Translations under genes and position numbers: made by a program
The notes under the pieces: generated by a model
Databases searched by the model: none
Seen by the model: only the letters and a program-made list of their open reading frames with translations
What the model was told of the DNA's origin: nothing
Shown: piece by piece, positions 37,110 through 45,390 of the stretch
Position numbering within the stretch: the first letter of the stretch is position 1
Layout: each line of letters begins with the position of its first letter
Assembly: GCA_023398375.1 (NCBI GenBank)
Contig: JAEWSH010000061.1
Coordinates: forward strand, 186,001 to 250,000
Direction of reading: 5' to 3'
Length of the DNA: 64,000 nucleotides
Origin: Bacillota bacterium
Lineage (GTDB): Bacteria; Bacillota; Clostridia; Lachnospirales; Lachnospiraceae

Positions 37110-37709
37110 TTATGCCCACAGACCTTTGCAAAATGTCTTTGTCTTCATTACTAGAGGAGACAGGAACTTTAACATGATCACACCCAGAATAGCAGAAGCT
37201 ATTGAATTTCCTAAGAACCATCCAAGGAAGTTCAGAGGAATTCCTGCAGGTGTAATGATTCCAAATAACAGTAATACAAGGTTTCCTTCTGCTGCACCAA
37301 TCATATTGGCGACTAAAGTTCCTAATATTAAAAACACGATATAATCTTTACCTGTTTTTAATCTGGGATCACAGCCTAGTTTACGGAAAAAATAGCCCGC
37401 AAATGCTGCCTGCGCAAGGTTTCCTGGTAGGTACGCCATGGATATGGGCAATGCTGCAGATCCCGATATAGCATTAGATATCATTGGGAATACCACTGCT
37501 GCAATAGCGCCCCAACCACCATACCAGATACATCCGACCGATTGGATAGCCTGGCCTGGCCAGAAACAGGATACCGGACCAATTGACACCGCAAGACTGC
37601 CAAAAGTACCTACAACAATACCGACCCCCGTAAACAATGCCATCATTACATAGTGTGATAATCCGGGTTTTCTTACTTCTCCATCTTCAAGTTTCCAAAT
37701 GCTTTTCAT
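37110..37709 (-). CDS. ECF transporter S component, unknown substrate
   Basis: This 199-residue membrane protein has about six hydrophobic helices (HYVMMALFTGVGIVVGTFG; GAIAAVVFPMISNAISG; YIVFLILGTLVANMIGA; FLGWFLGNSIASAILGVIML) and no ATPase or transferase motifs, which fits the substrate-binding S subunit. It lies directly upstream of ecfT and the two ATPases and downstream of the hydantoin racemase. The substrate is therefore likely the compound degraded by this operon, perhaps a hydantoin, purine or pyrimidine derivative. That is inference. A strong GGAGGAG site precedes the ATG. Confidence 0.78.
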   Translation of the reverse strand: MKSIWKLEDGEVRKPGLSHYVMMALFTGVGIVVGTFGSLAVSIGPVSCFWPGQAIQSVGCIWYGGWGAIAAVVFPMISNAISGSAALPISMAYLPGNLAQAAFAGYFFRKLGCDPRLKTGKDYIVFLILGTLVANMIGAAEGNLVLLLFGIITPAGIPLNFLGWFLGNSIASAILGVIMLKFLSPLVMKTKTFCKGLWA

Positions 37710-37737
37710 TTTTTCTCCTCCTTAAGTATCTTAATAT

Positions 37738-38454
37738 TTATTGCCTCGCATGTTCTGCGTTGTGGCTAATTGGGGTGTAAAGTCCGGCTTCCGATATGTC
37801 ATCTCCATCTCCTATTATGGCTAACAGAGTAGATATTCCTGATAAAATTGGATCCAACACTGCGATTCCGGTTTTTTCCATGATTCTTTTTTTAGATATC
37901 ATTGTCATACCCGCACATCCATAGATAACGACTTCCGCTTGTGTTTCTTTTGCTTTTTCAATGACTTTTAATAGTCTTTTTTCGAGTTCTGATTCCTTTG
38001 TCAGAAATTCCTCAATTGGCATTCCAAGGGTCAAGGTTCCGGCATTTCTGCTCTGTAGACCATAGCTGTCAATTAAGGATTCCATCATGGGGAGAGCCTT
38101 TTTGCTGGCAGCTAACACACTAAATTGATATCCTAATAACAATGCTCTGGAAAAAGCAGCTTCCGCAATTCCGATAACAGGTACCGGAATGATCTCCTTT
38201 AATGCGAACAAACAAGGATCTCCAAAACAGGCAATAAGAATCCCGTCATACACGGTCATGTCATTTCGTCTGCAATACTCAATCATTTGTGCTCCTGCTA
38301 AGGTATAGTCCGTAAAGCTTTCTAATACATTCGGTGCATTTGGCATACGGATCACTTCCACAGTAACATCCGATTGGATGCAAGACAGGGTATTTTTTAT
38401 ATCATTTGTCATTTTTAAGGAACTATTAGGATTGATAACTAAAACTCGCTTCAT
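37738..38454 (-). CDS. Aspartate/glutamate/hydantoin racemase family protein
   Basis: This protein of about 238 residues belongs to the hydantoin racemase branch of the Asp/Glu racemase superfamily. It begins VLVINPNSSLKMT, and the two catalytic cysteines are in ACFGDP (Cys76) and YGCAGM (Cys180). Such enzymes interconvert 5-substituted hydantoin enantiomers by a two-base mechanism. ATG 38454 is chosen because AAGGTG lies upstream; the frame reaches 38463 inside the hydantoinase stop. It is co-transcribed with the hydantoinase and the ECF genes. Confidence 0.88.
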   Translation of the reverse strand: MKRVLVINPNSSLKMTNDIKNTLSCIQSDVTVEVIRMPNAPNVLESFTDYTLAGAQMIEYCRRNDMTVYDGILIACFGDPCLFALKEIIPVPVIGIAEAAFSRALLLGYQFSVLAASKKALPMMESLIDSYGLQSRNAGTLTLGMPIEEFLTKESELEKRLLKVIEKAKETQAEVVIYGCAGMTMISKKRIMEKTGIAVLDPILSGISTLLAIIGDGDDISEAGLYTPISHNAEHARQ

Positions 38455-38459
38455 AGGCA

Positions 38460-39860
38460 TCACCTTAAGGAACGGTGCAGGAATTTTCCAGTACCAGGCT
38501 TCCCCAAAAACATTCCGTCTTTTGCTATTATTTCACCACGACGCATCGTCATTACCGGTAATCCTTTTACTTCCTTTCCTTCATAAACGGAAGAATCAAT
38601 TCCATAATGTAAGGTCTGGGATGATAATGTCATGGTTGCTTCCGGATCAATGATTACGATATCCGCATCGCTTCCCGGTTGGATCACTCCCTTTTTCGGA
38701 TACATACCAAATATCTTTGCTGGATTGGTACTAACTATTTCCACCATTTGTTCCAGGCTGAGCTTTCCTGCCCCTACACCATCTGTCATCAGTATGGGTA
38801 AGCGTTCTTCCATACCGCTGACTCCATTGGCAATTTTCTTATAATCAGGAATCGCATTGCCCTTTTTATCTTTTTCTAAAAAGCTCGTTTTTTCATTGTC
38901 ATCATAAAGACAGTTATCCGAACTTACAACGCTTAGCACCGTATCGGAAAGAGCATCCCATAAAGCTTCCTTATCTTCTTTATCCCGTAGTGGCGGACTG
39001 CAGATATACCGAAAGCCCGTTTGAGGATCATCCATTACTTCCTTGGTAAGTTCTAAGTAATGGACACAGGTCTCTCCAGTGACAGGATAGCCTTCTGCCC
39101 TTGCTTCCTTAATTGTTTTTAGGGCTTCTCTACAAGTCACGTGAAAAATATATAATTCACACTCAGCAAATTTTGCGTACTCTATGATCTTTGCAGTTGC
39201 CAGACCTTCTACCACAGGCGGCTTAGAAAGGTAGTGGTATTTCCATTCTGTTTTCCCCTGTGAATCAAAGAGCTCGTCATTATATTCACTAATGGTATTA
39301 TCTTCTGCATGTACACCCGGCCTTGCTCCACACTTTTTTGCCTCCAGCATGACCTTTAATATCTCTTCGTCTGATATCATAACACCAGCTTTTCGATATG
39401 TAGTGAACATTTTAAGAGTGGGACATCCGGCATCTACCATACCTTTGATTTCTTTCAGAATTTCCTCTGAAGCCTCCACAATCTTGGCATGTACTCCATA
39501 ATCTATGGCTGCTTTTGCCATTTCCTCTTTTCTCTCCTCAATTTTTTGGAGGACGGAATCACCTGGCTGTGTATTTGTGAAATCGATAATGGAGGTCACA
39601 CCTCCAAAAGCCGCTGCTTTACTGGCACTATAAAAATCAAGTGGACCAATACATCCCATGAATGGTGCTGCGATATGAACGTGAGGGTCTATCAATCCCG
39701 GCACTACTATTTTTCCACTGGCATCAATCACTGCTTTAGCTTCCCCTAAGAAATCCGCATTTCCTAATGCGACGATTTTCTCACCTTTAATTGCGATATC
39801 TGTCTGACATACCCCTGCGGATGTGACCACCGTTCCATTTTTAATTATATGATCAAGCAT
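38460..39860 (-). CDS. hyuA: Hydantoinase / dihydropyrimidinase
   Basis: This 466-residue cyclic amidohydrolase opens hydantoin or dihydropyrimidine rings to N-carbamoyl amino acids. The metal-binding DPHVH (His60, His62), the lysine to be carboxylated in TLKMFTTY (Lys150), VHAEDN (His184) and FHVTCREA, plus SSDNC near residue 315, are all present. It is the first gene after the promoter at 39992-40020 and a structured leader, so it probably heads the cluster. The usual product name is D-hydantoinase or dihydropyrimidinase. Substrate preference cannot be fixed from sequence. Confidence 0.92.
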   Translation of the reverse strand: MLDHIIKNGTVVTSAGVCQTDIAIKGEKIVALGNADFLGEAKAVIDASGKIVVPGLIDPHVHIAAPFMGCIGPLDFYSASKAAAFGGVTSIIDFTNTQPGDSVLQKIEERKEEMAKAAIDYGVHAKIVEASEEILKEIKGMVDAGCPTLKMFTTYRKAGVMISDEEILKVMLEAKKCGARPGVHAEDNTISEYNDELFDSQGKTEWKYHYLSKPPVVEGLATAKIIEYAKFAECELYIFHVTCREALKTIKEARAEGYPVTGETCVHYLELTKEVMDDPQTGFRYICSPPLRDKEDKEALWDALSDTVLSVVSSDNCLYDDNEKTSFLEKDKKGNAIPDYKKIANGVSGMEERLPILMTDGVGAGKLSLEQMVEIVSTNPAKIFGMYPKKGVIQPGSDADIVIIDPEATMTLSSQTLHYGIDSSVYEGKEVKGLPVMTMRRGEIIAKDGMFLGKPGTGKFLHRSLR

Positions 39861-39891
39861 TTCGTATCCCTTCTTCCTTTGTGCTAAAGAC

Positions 39892-39978
39892 CAAGAACTG
39901 CTTTTAGTACACAGTTGCGCATACTACAAAAAAACGACAGATAAGGCTTACAACCTCTCTGTCGTTTTTCAGTTCTTG
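39892..39978 (-). ncRNA. Candidate structured leader RNA (three-way junction) before the hydantoinase
   Basis: In the transcript, CAAGAACTG and CAGTTCTTG (39970-39978 and 39892-39900) form a perfect 9-base outer stem. It encloses a 12-base perfect stem (AAAAACGACAGA with TCTGTCGTTTTT, 39958-39969 and 39930-39941) and an 8-base stem with two wobble pairs (TAGTATGC with GTGTACTA, 39905-39926). The fold starts about 7 bases after the predicted transcription start and ends 31 bases before the hydantoinase ATG. The inner stem plus T-run could also terminate transcription. It does not match the purine riboswitch core. It may be a new riboswitch or attenuator. Confidence 0.45.
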
Positions 39979-39991
39979 TTTAATTAAGCGG

Positions 39992-40020
39992 AGTATACCA
40001 TGCCCGAAATACACTGTCAA
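39992..40020 (-). promoter_or_regulatory. Near-consensus sigma-70 promoter of the hydantoin operon
   Basis: On the minus strand TTGACA (40015-40020) and TATACT (39992-39997) are separated by exactly 17 bases. It directly abuts the palindrome at 40021-40058. Transcription would start near 39985 and run into the structured leader. Such a strong promoter is usually repressed or attenuated. Confidence 0.8.
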
Positions 40021-40058
40021 CAAGACAAATTGTACTATTTTTAGTACAATTTGCCTTG
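40021..40058. repeat. 38-base palindrome abutting the -35 element
   Basis: Arms of 17 bases (core CAAATTGTACTA and TAGTACAATTTG, outer CAAG and CTTG) pair around TTTT with one mismatch. No T-run follows on either strand, so it is more likely a dimer-binding operator than a terminator. Confidence 0.6.
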
Positions 40059-40091
40059 TTTTTCTCATTCTGAGAATATGTGATAGATTCT

Positions 40092-40139
40092 ATTATCATA
40101 ATGAGAATTATGCAAAATAACTCTTCTCATTATGATAAT
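40092..40139. repeat. 16-base perfect inverted repeat upstream of the hydantoin promoter
   Basis: ATTATCATAATGAGAA and its exact complement lie around a 16-base loop. The same TTCTCA/TGAGAA half-site recurs as a small palindrome at 40062-40076. It lies between the GH5 stop and the promoter. It resembles an upstream activator site; the binding protein is unknown. Confidence 0.55.
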
Positions 40140-40165
40140 TGTAACATATATATTTATTTAAAAAA

Positions 40166-41500
40166 TTACAAAAAATTTTTAATGATACCTTTCATACGTT
40201 CCTGTATTTGACAGTTTTCATATTGAAACTCATTTGAATAGGTCAGCAGTTCGTCCGCTGCAATCTGCTCAAACATTGCCTTTAGCACATATTCCTTCTG
40301 AAGTATATAAAGACATGCACGCAATCTGAATTGCATCAGATATTTATCTTTATCCGTCATCTCCGGAAACCATTTCTTTTGAATCAGGTTCATTAATTCA
40401 TCCGCCTGTGTTTTTTCAATATCCTGATTCCATTTACTCTTGACTACATTTGCAAGTACCATCCATTTTCCATCACGTTTCGGAGAAATAAGACTCATAA
40501 AATGCGCATCCTTATAACACCATAAGCACCAGTCCATGTCTCTTTCGGCCATCAAGTCAAGCGTATCCTCTAACAAATTTCCAGTGAAATCAACTCCGCC
40601 GCAGTCTGCCCCATAACCGAATTCCCCGCAAAATGCAGGTCGTTCAAACTCTTTCCTGATAGAAAGAAGCTTATCAAGTCCATCCGCAATTTGTGCCTTC
40701 CTTACACTTCTGTCAAGCGTTCTTTCAAGAAGTCCGGGCTGCCAGACAGTCGGGTAATAATGAAAGCCCAGCGCGATCTGCTTATCCTCAAAATGCTTCA
40801 AGCCCGAAAAATCCATAGAGAACATATCGCCCTCCAGTATGATAATATGATTCCGGTCTACCGTACGAATTGCCGCAATTGTTTCCTCATAATACTCATT
40901 TACGGCGTTCCAGTCAGCCATTGCAGGTTCGTTCAGCAAATCATATCCCATTAAATACGGTTCATTTTGATATCGTTCTGCTATTGTGCGCCATAATTCT
41001 GTCATCTGTCTTCTAAAAGTCTGGTATTTCCAAAATAGAGGAACTCCAAAACTGTTGTCTGAATGCCAATCGGGATTCTGTCCACCCGGTGTCGTATGAA
41101 GATCGGGCATAATAAAAATCTGATATTTACGCCCCAATTCAAAAAGACGGTCAAAACATTCAAAGCTTTCTTCCTTATAATGATCAATATCGTTATCTTT
41201 AAAAAAAAGACGGTGGTTAAATGGAACTCTCACAAAATTCACTCCGCATTCCTTTAAAAGGGCAAAGTCTTTTTCTGTTATAAAACTGCGTCTGAACTTT
41301 TTAAAAAAATCCTCTTTCTTATTTTCTCCACATATTTCAGCAACAGATTGTTGTATCATTTCATCAGGTGTAGGAATTCCCAGCATGAAATGTTCCATAT
41401 TCAGCCATGTGCCAATTCCAAATCCTCTCAGATGTATTTTTTCTTTGCGATAGGTAAAGTGCATCCCTTCTATTTTAATAAAGTCAATGCCTGTTCCCAT
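40166..41500 (-). CDS. Glycoside hydrolase family 5-like enzyme
   Basis: This 444-residue protein has the GH5 fold signs: RGFGIGTWLNME, VNFVRVPFNHRL, DLLNEPAM with acid/base Glu191, and AFCGEFGYG with nucleophile Glu293. It resembles the exo-1,3-beta-glucanase/cellulase branch. No signal peptide is present, so it acts in the cytoplasm on imported oligosaccharides. It starts 2 bases after the GH42 stop with GAGGATTAG as its site. The last 80 residues are an extra helical tail. The sugar bond is not predictable, but the ABC importer and GH42 in the operon suggest a mixed beta-linked oligosaccharide. Confidence 0.85.
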   Translation of the reverse strand: MGTGIDFIKIEGMHFTYRKEKIHLRGFGIGTWLNMEHFMLGIPTPDEMIQQSVAEICGENKKEDFFKKFRRSFITEKDFALLKECGVNFVRVPFNHRLFFKDNDIDHYKEESFECFDRLFELGRKYQIFIMPDLHTTPGGQNPDWHSDNSFGVPLFWKYQTFRRQMTELWRTIAERYQNEPYLMGYDLLNEPAMADWNAVNEYYEETIAAIRTVDRNHIIILEGDMFSMDFSGLKHFEDKQIALGFHYYPTVWQPGLLERTLDRSVRKAQIADGLDKLLSIRKEFERPAFCGEFGYGADCGGVDFTGNLLEDTLDLMAERDMDWCLWCYKDAHFMSLISPKRDGKWMVLANVVKSKWNQDIEKTQADELMNLIQKKWFPEMTDKDKYLMQFRLRACLYILQKEYVLKAMFEQIAADELLTYSNEFQYENCQIQERMKGIIKNFL

Positions 41501-41502
41501 GC

Positions 41503-43521
41503 CTAATCCTCATTTCCTGCTTCTAATATAACAACTCCATAGGCATCGAGCATTATTTCCTCATTTTTTTGATAGTTTCTATCTGTTAAAAGATCTTTTC
41601 CTGCAGCCGGACTTTCTACAGGCATCTGCTCTGAATCATGGTTCAGCAGAAAATAGAAACGTTTCTCTTCTTTTTCCCGTATCGTTATCTCAAGGCACTC
41701 TTTTTCTGTCACCGTTTCCATGATAGTGGATCGTTCTTCCTCACTCAGCACCTTTTTAGCAAAAAAGTCCCTATAGAACGTCTCATCAGAACTTGTTCCA
41801 ACATAGAATGCTGTTCCTTTTCCGTAACTGTTCTTTGTAATGACAGGCATTCCGGTATAAAAGTCTTCTTCATAAACAGCAAGAGGCTCTGCTCCTTCCA
41901 GATGCATGAGATCACAAAGCATCATTGCCTGATATTGTTTCCCTTCAAATGTAAAATGATTTAACTTGTCTTTAGGCAGAGAATCGATCTCCTCTACCCA
42001 GATGCCTAGTAATTCCCTAAGTTCTCCAGGATAACCACCTGTCGTCACATAATCATTTTCATTTACGTAACCGCTGAAAAAAGTCGTGATGAATCTGCCG
42101 CCTGCTGCCACATATGCTTTTACCTCCTCTGCCACTCCTTGCTTTACCATGTACAAGAGCGGTGCTATCACCATATCATATTCCGAAAAATCATCTTCAC
42201 AGGAAATCATATCTGCCGGTATATGCAATTTATGAAGCGCTTCATAATATTTATAAATTTCTTCTGTATAACGCAGATTGTTATTCGGGCCTGCTGAATA
42301 TTCTACTGCCCACCAATTATCCCAATCAAAAATAATCGCTGCTTTTTTTACAAGTCTGCTTTCCAGGATACTGTCACCCAGCTTATAAAGTTCCTTACCC
42401 AGTTCCGATACTTCCCGAAATACCCGGGTATTCTCATTGCCTATATGATCGATTACTGCTCCATGATATTTCTCACAGGCTCCCGGACTGCGTCTCATCT
42501 GAAAATACATGACAGAATCTGCTCCATGTGCTACTGCCTGATAACTCCAAAGACGCATCACACCCGGCCTTTTCAGACTGTTATTCGGAAGCCAGTTCGA
42601 AACACTTGGTGTCTGTTCCATAAGCCAGAAAGGCTGTCCCTGCTTCAATCCTCGCATCAGGTCATGGCGCATAGCGATATAAGCAGGGGATTCACCATTT
42701 CCAGGATAGTTATCATAAGAAATAAAATCCATATAATTTCCCCATTTTTGATAGTCCAGCTCTTTATATAATCCCATCATATTAGTCGTGATCTGCGCAT
42801 CCGGTATCTGTTTTTTTATTGCTTCGTATTCTGCCCTATAGTTATTAAGAAGGGAATCGCTGCAAAAACGTGCGTAATCAATGGAAATCCCTTGAAATAC
42901 CGTACGTCCCTCTCCAAATTCTTCACTTTGCAGATTCGGTACTACAATGTCTTCCCAGTCATAGAAAGTATGACCCCAGAACGGTGTATTCCACTCATGA
43001 TTCAGTTTTTCAAGTGTTCCATACTTTTTCATCAGCCACACTCGAAAAGCCTTCTCACAATTTTCGCAATAGCACCTGCCGCTGAACTCATTGCTCACAT
43101 GCCAGGCAATGATATTTTTCTGATCCTTGTAATGACGGGCAAGCTTTTCGGTCAGCAACACCGAATACTTCTGATAGGTCGGACTGTTCGGACAGGAATT
43201 GTGCCTGCCGCCGAACTTCCTTTTCAGCCCATTCCATTCTGTCCTCAAAATATCCGGATATTTTCTTGCCATCCATGCAGGATGTGCACCTGTTGCTGTT
43301 GCCATACATATCTGCATCCCGCTTTCAGTTACCCGCTTAACCGTATCATCAAGTGCAGAAAAATCATAGGTCAGCTCATCTCTTTGCAGCATCGCCCAGT
43401 TAAATACATTAATCGTTACTATCGTAACATTGGCAAGATTTAAAAGACGCATATCCTCCTGCCATATTTCCGGATTCCACTGCTCCGGATTATAATCTCC
43501 GCCATAAGGCATTTTATTCAT
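41503..43521 (-). CDS. Beta-galactosidase, glycoside hydrolase family 42
   Basis: This 672-residue enzyme has the GH42 start (GGDYNPEQWNPEIWQEDM), the acid/base Glu145 in WHVSNEF, a cysteine group that fits a zinc site (Cys110, Cys150, Cys152, Cys155) and nucleophile Glu302 in WLMEQTPS. The trimerisation and C-terminal beta domains follow. It lacks a signal peptide and so cleaves terminal beta-galactosides inside the cell. It is co-transcribed with GH5 and the importer permeases. Specificity for lactose versus plant or host galactosides is not clear. Confidence 0.92.
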   Translation of the reverse strand: MNKMPYGGDYNPEQWNPEIWQEDMRLLNLANVTIVTINVFNWAMLQRDELTYDFSALDDTVKRVTESGMQICMATATGAHPAWMARKYPDILRTEWNGLKRKFGGRHNSCPNSPTYQKYSVLLTEKLARHYKDQKNIIAWHVSNEFSGRCYCENCEKAFRVWLMKKYGTLEKLNHEWNTPFWGHTFYDWEDIVVPNLQSEEFGEGRTVFQGISIDYARFCSDSLLNNYRAEYEAIKKQIPDAQITTNMMGLYKELDYQKWGNYMDFISYDNYPGNGESPAYIAMRHDLMRGLKQGQPFWLMEQTPSVSNWLPNNSLKRPGVMRLWSYQAVAHGADSVMYFQMRRSPGACEKYHGAVIDHIGNENTRVFREVSELGKELYKLGDSILESRLVKKAAIIFDWDNWWAVEYSAGPNNNLRYTEEIYKYYEALHKLHIPADMISCEDDFSEYDMVIAPLLYMVKQGVAEEVKAYVAAGGRFITTFFSGYVNENDYVTTGGYPGELRELLGIWVEEIDSLPKDKLNHFTFEGKQYQAMMLCDLMHLEGAEPLAVYEEDFYTGMPVITKNSYGKGTAFYVGTSSDETFYRDFFAKKVLSEEERSTIMETVTEKECLEITIREKEEKRFYFLLNHDSEQMPVESPAAGKDLLTDRNYQKNEEIMLDAYGVVILEAGNED

Positions 43522-43533
43522 ACTGTTTTTCTC

Positions 43534-44367
43534 CTATCCTTTTATTCCGGAAAATGTCATTCCCTGTAACAAATATTTCTGGGCAAAGCAGAATATCAGA
43601 ATCATTGGAATCATGGAACATACAGTTCCTGCCATGATCAGATTGTAATCCGTCCGATATAACGAATTAAAAGATGCCAGTCCGATCTGAATCGTCTTCA
43701 GCTTATCGCTATCCAGATAAATCATTGGTGCCAGATAATCATTCCACATAAAGTTAAAAGTAAAGATGACCAGCGTTGCAAGCCCAGGTCTGCACAAAGG
43801 CATCATGACTGAAGTGAATATCTTCCATTCTCCGCATCCATCTATTCTTGCCGCCTCACAAAGTTCATCCGGTATCCCCATCATAAACTGACGCATCATA
43901 AATACACCCAAGGCACTGAAGAGCTGTAAAATTATAATGGCCCAGTGGGTATTGTAAAGACCCATTCCTTTGATGATAATGAATTGGGGTATCATGATGG
44001 CATGCCATGGTATCATCAAGGTAGCCAGATAACATAGAAAAATCTTATCCCGCCCCGGATATTTCATTTTAGCAAAGGAATATGCTGCCATGGAGCATGT
44101 CACGATCTGTCCTATGGTCACAATAACTGATAACTTGACTGTATTAAGATAATATGTTAAAAAAGGAACTTTGGTCCAAACATCCACATAATTCTGTAAT
44201 CTTATTTCTTTTGGAATCCATTGGATCGGGTATGTAAAAATATCTTTATTATATTTAAAGGACGATGACAACGTCCACACAAATGGCATCAGCATTGTTA
44301 TTCCTGTCACAAGCAGAAATAAAAATAACGCTATTTCTCCCAGCTTCTTCTTCTTTTTCGCATTCAT
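43534..44367 (-). CDS. Sugar ABC transporter permease, MalG type
   Basis: This 277-residue permease has six predicted membrane helices (EIALFLFLLVTGITMLMPF; MIPWHAIMIPQFIIIKG) and the coupling loop EAARIDGCGEWKIF, the EAA motif. It forms a heterodimer with the MalF-type permease just upstream. It carries no ATPase; the importer probably shares a general MsmX/UgpC-type ATPase encoded elsewhere. Confidence 0.92.
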   Translation of the reverse strand: MNAKKKKKLGEIALFLFLLVTGITMLMPFVWTLSSSFKYNKDIFTYPIQWIPKEIRLQNYVDVWTKVPFLTYYLNTVKLSVIVTIGQIVTCSMAAYSFAKMKYPGRDKIFLCYLATLMIPWHAIMIPQFIIIKGMGLYNTHWAIIILQLFSALGVFMMRQFMMGIPDELCEAARIDGCGEWKIFTSVMMPLCRPGLATLVIFTFNFMWNDYLAPMIYLDSDKLKTIQIGLASFNSLYRTDYNLIMAGTVCSMIPMILIFCFAQKYLLQGMTFSGIKG

Positions 44368-44382
44368 CTTACTGCTCCTTCC

Positions 44383-45285
44383 TTACATATAAGTGACCCA
44401 TTTCTTTTGTCCGCGGAATTGAATCAGTGTAATAATCAGAATAATCAGGAACAAAAAGTATGCCATCGCTGAGGCATAACCATATCTCATATATTTAAAA
44501 CCTTCCTGATAGATACGATATACCAGTACATTTGTAGCATATCCCGGTCCGCCTTTTGTCATGACATTAATTAGATCAAATACCTGAAAAGAACTGATAA
44601 TTGTCAATATTGTTACCATAAATGTTACAGGTGAAAGCATTGGCAGCGTAATCTTAAAAAAGCGGGTGACTGCATTGGCTCCATCAATCTGCGCTGCCTC
44701 ATATAGTTGTTTTGGAATCGACTGCAGACCAGCGAGCAGCATGATCATGTAATAACCCGTCTGTTTCCAGACCGCCACAATCATGACCGACCATAATGCC
44801 ATTGACGTAGATGCCAGCCATTTTGGCGGATTCGCCATTCCAACTCCTTGTAAAAAGGAATTTATTGGGCCATTCATAGGGTTGAACAAGACAGACCATA
44901 CAATACCTACCGCCACCATTGAACTGATGGACGGGAAATAGTAAAAAGCTTTAAATGCATTACATCCCCTGATTCCGGTATTTAATGCTACTGCCAATAA
45001 GATTGCAAGGATAATTGTAGCTGGAACCGTTACGATGGTATAAAGAAAGTTGTTTTTTAATGAGACTAGAAAATAGCCATCACTGAACATATTAATATAA
45101 TTTTGAAGTCCCACAAAGTTCATTTTCTGAAAGCCATCATAATCCGTCAGGGAAATCGTAAAACCCATAATAATCGGCACGAACATGAAAAGGAAAAAGC
45201 CCAGAAAATTGGGAATCAGAAACAGATATCCTTTCATATAATGCCTGAATTGAGCCTTCTGTATTATTTTTTTCTTTTTATTCAT
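44383..45285 (-). CDS. Sugar ABC transporter permease, MalF type
   Basis: This protein of about 300 residues has six helices (YLFLIPNFLGFFLFMFVP) and the EAA loop YEAAQIDGANAVTRFFKI. ATG 45285 is chosen for GAGGTA upstream; the frame begins seven codons earlier at a TTG. It pairs with the MalG-type permease and serves the lipoprotein encoded upstream. An intercistronic hairpin separates it from that gene. Confidence 0.92.
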   Translation of the reverse strand: MNKKKKIIQKAQFRHYMKGYLFLIPNFLGFFLFMFVPIIMGFTISLTDYDGFQKMNFVGLQNYINMFSDGYFLVSLKNNFLYTIVTVPATIILAILLAVALNTGIRGCNAFKAFYYFPSISSMVAVGIVWSVLFNPMNGPINSFLQGVGMANPPKWLASTSMALWSVMIVAVWKQTGYYMIMLLAGLQSIPKQLYEAAQIDGANAVTRFFKITLPMLSPVTFMVTILTIISSFQVFDLINVMTKGGPGYATNVLVYRIYQEGFKYMRYGYASAMAYFLFLIILIITLIQFRGQKKWVTYM

Positions 45286-45341
45286 AATTTTTACCTCATA
45301 ATTCAAACAAGACGAATCGGCAGGCCAATTCCTTTGTCATG

Positions 45342-45376
45342 AACTATGAGAAACATGTAGCGCGTTTCTCATAGTT
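45342..45376 (-). other. Intercistronic hairpin between binding protein and permease genes
   Basis: AACTATGAGAAAC and its exact complement form a 13-base stem around a 9-base loop. There is no T-run. It probably protects the binding-protein mRNA and reduces permease output, as in other importer operons. Confidence 0.6.
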
Positions 45377-45390
45377 GAATCTGTTAACTG

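Noticed and set aside
39892..39978. Purine riboswitch as the identity of the leader RNA
   Set aside because: The junction lacks the conserved bases and loop-loop sequences of the purine class as I know them.
39861..40165. Sigma-54 promoter for the hydantoin cluster
   Set aside because: No TGGCAC-N5-TTGCA-like pair is visible; a near-consensus sigma-70 promoter is present instead.
42892..43443. Plus-strand 183-residue ORF antisense to the GH42 gene
   Set aside because: The minus-strand GH42 reading is unambiguous; the antisense product has no recognisable features.
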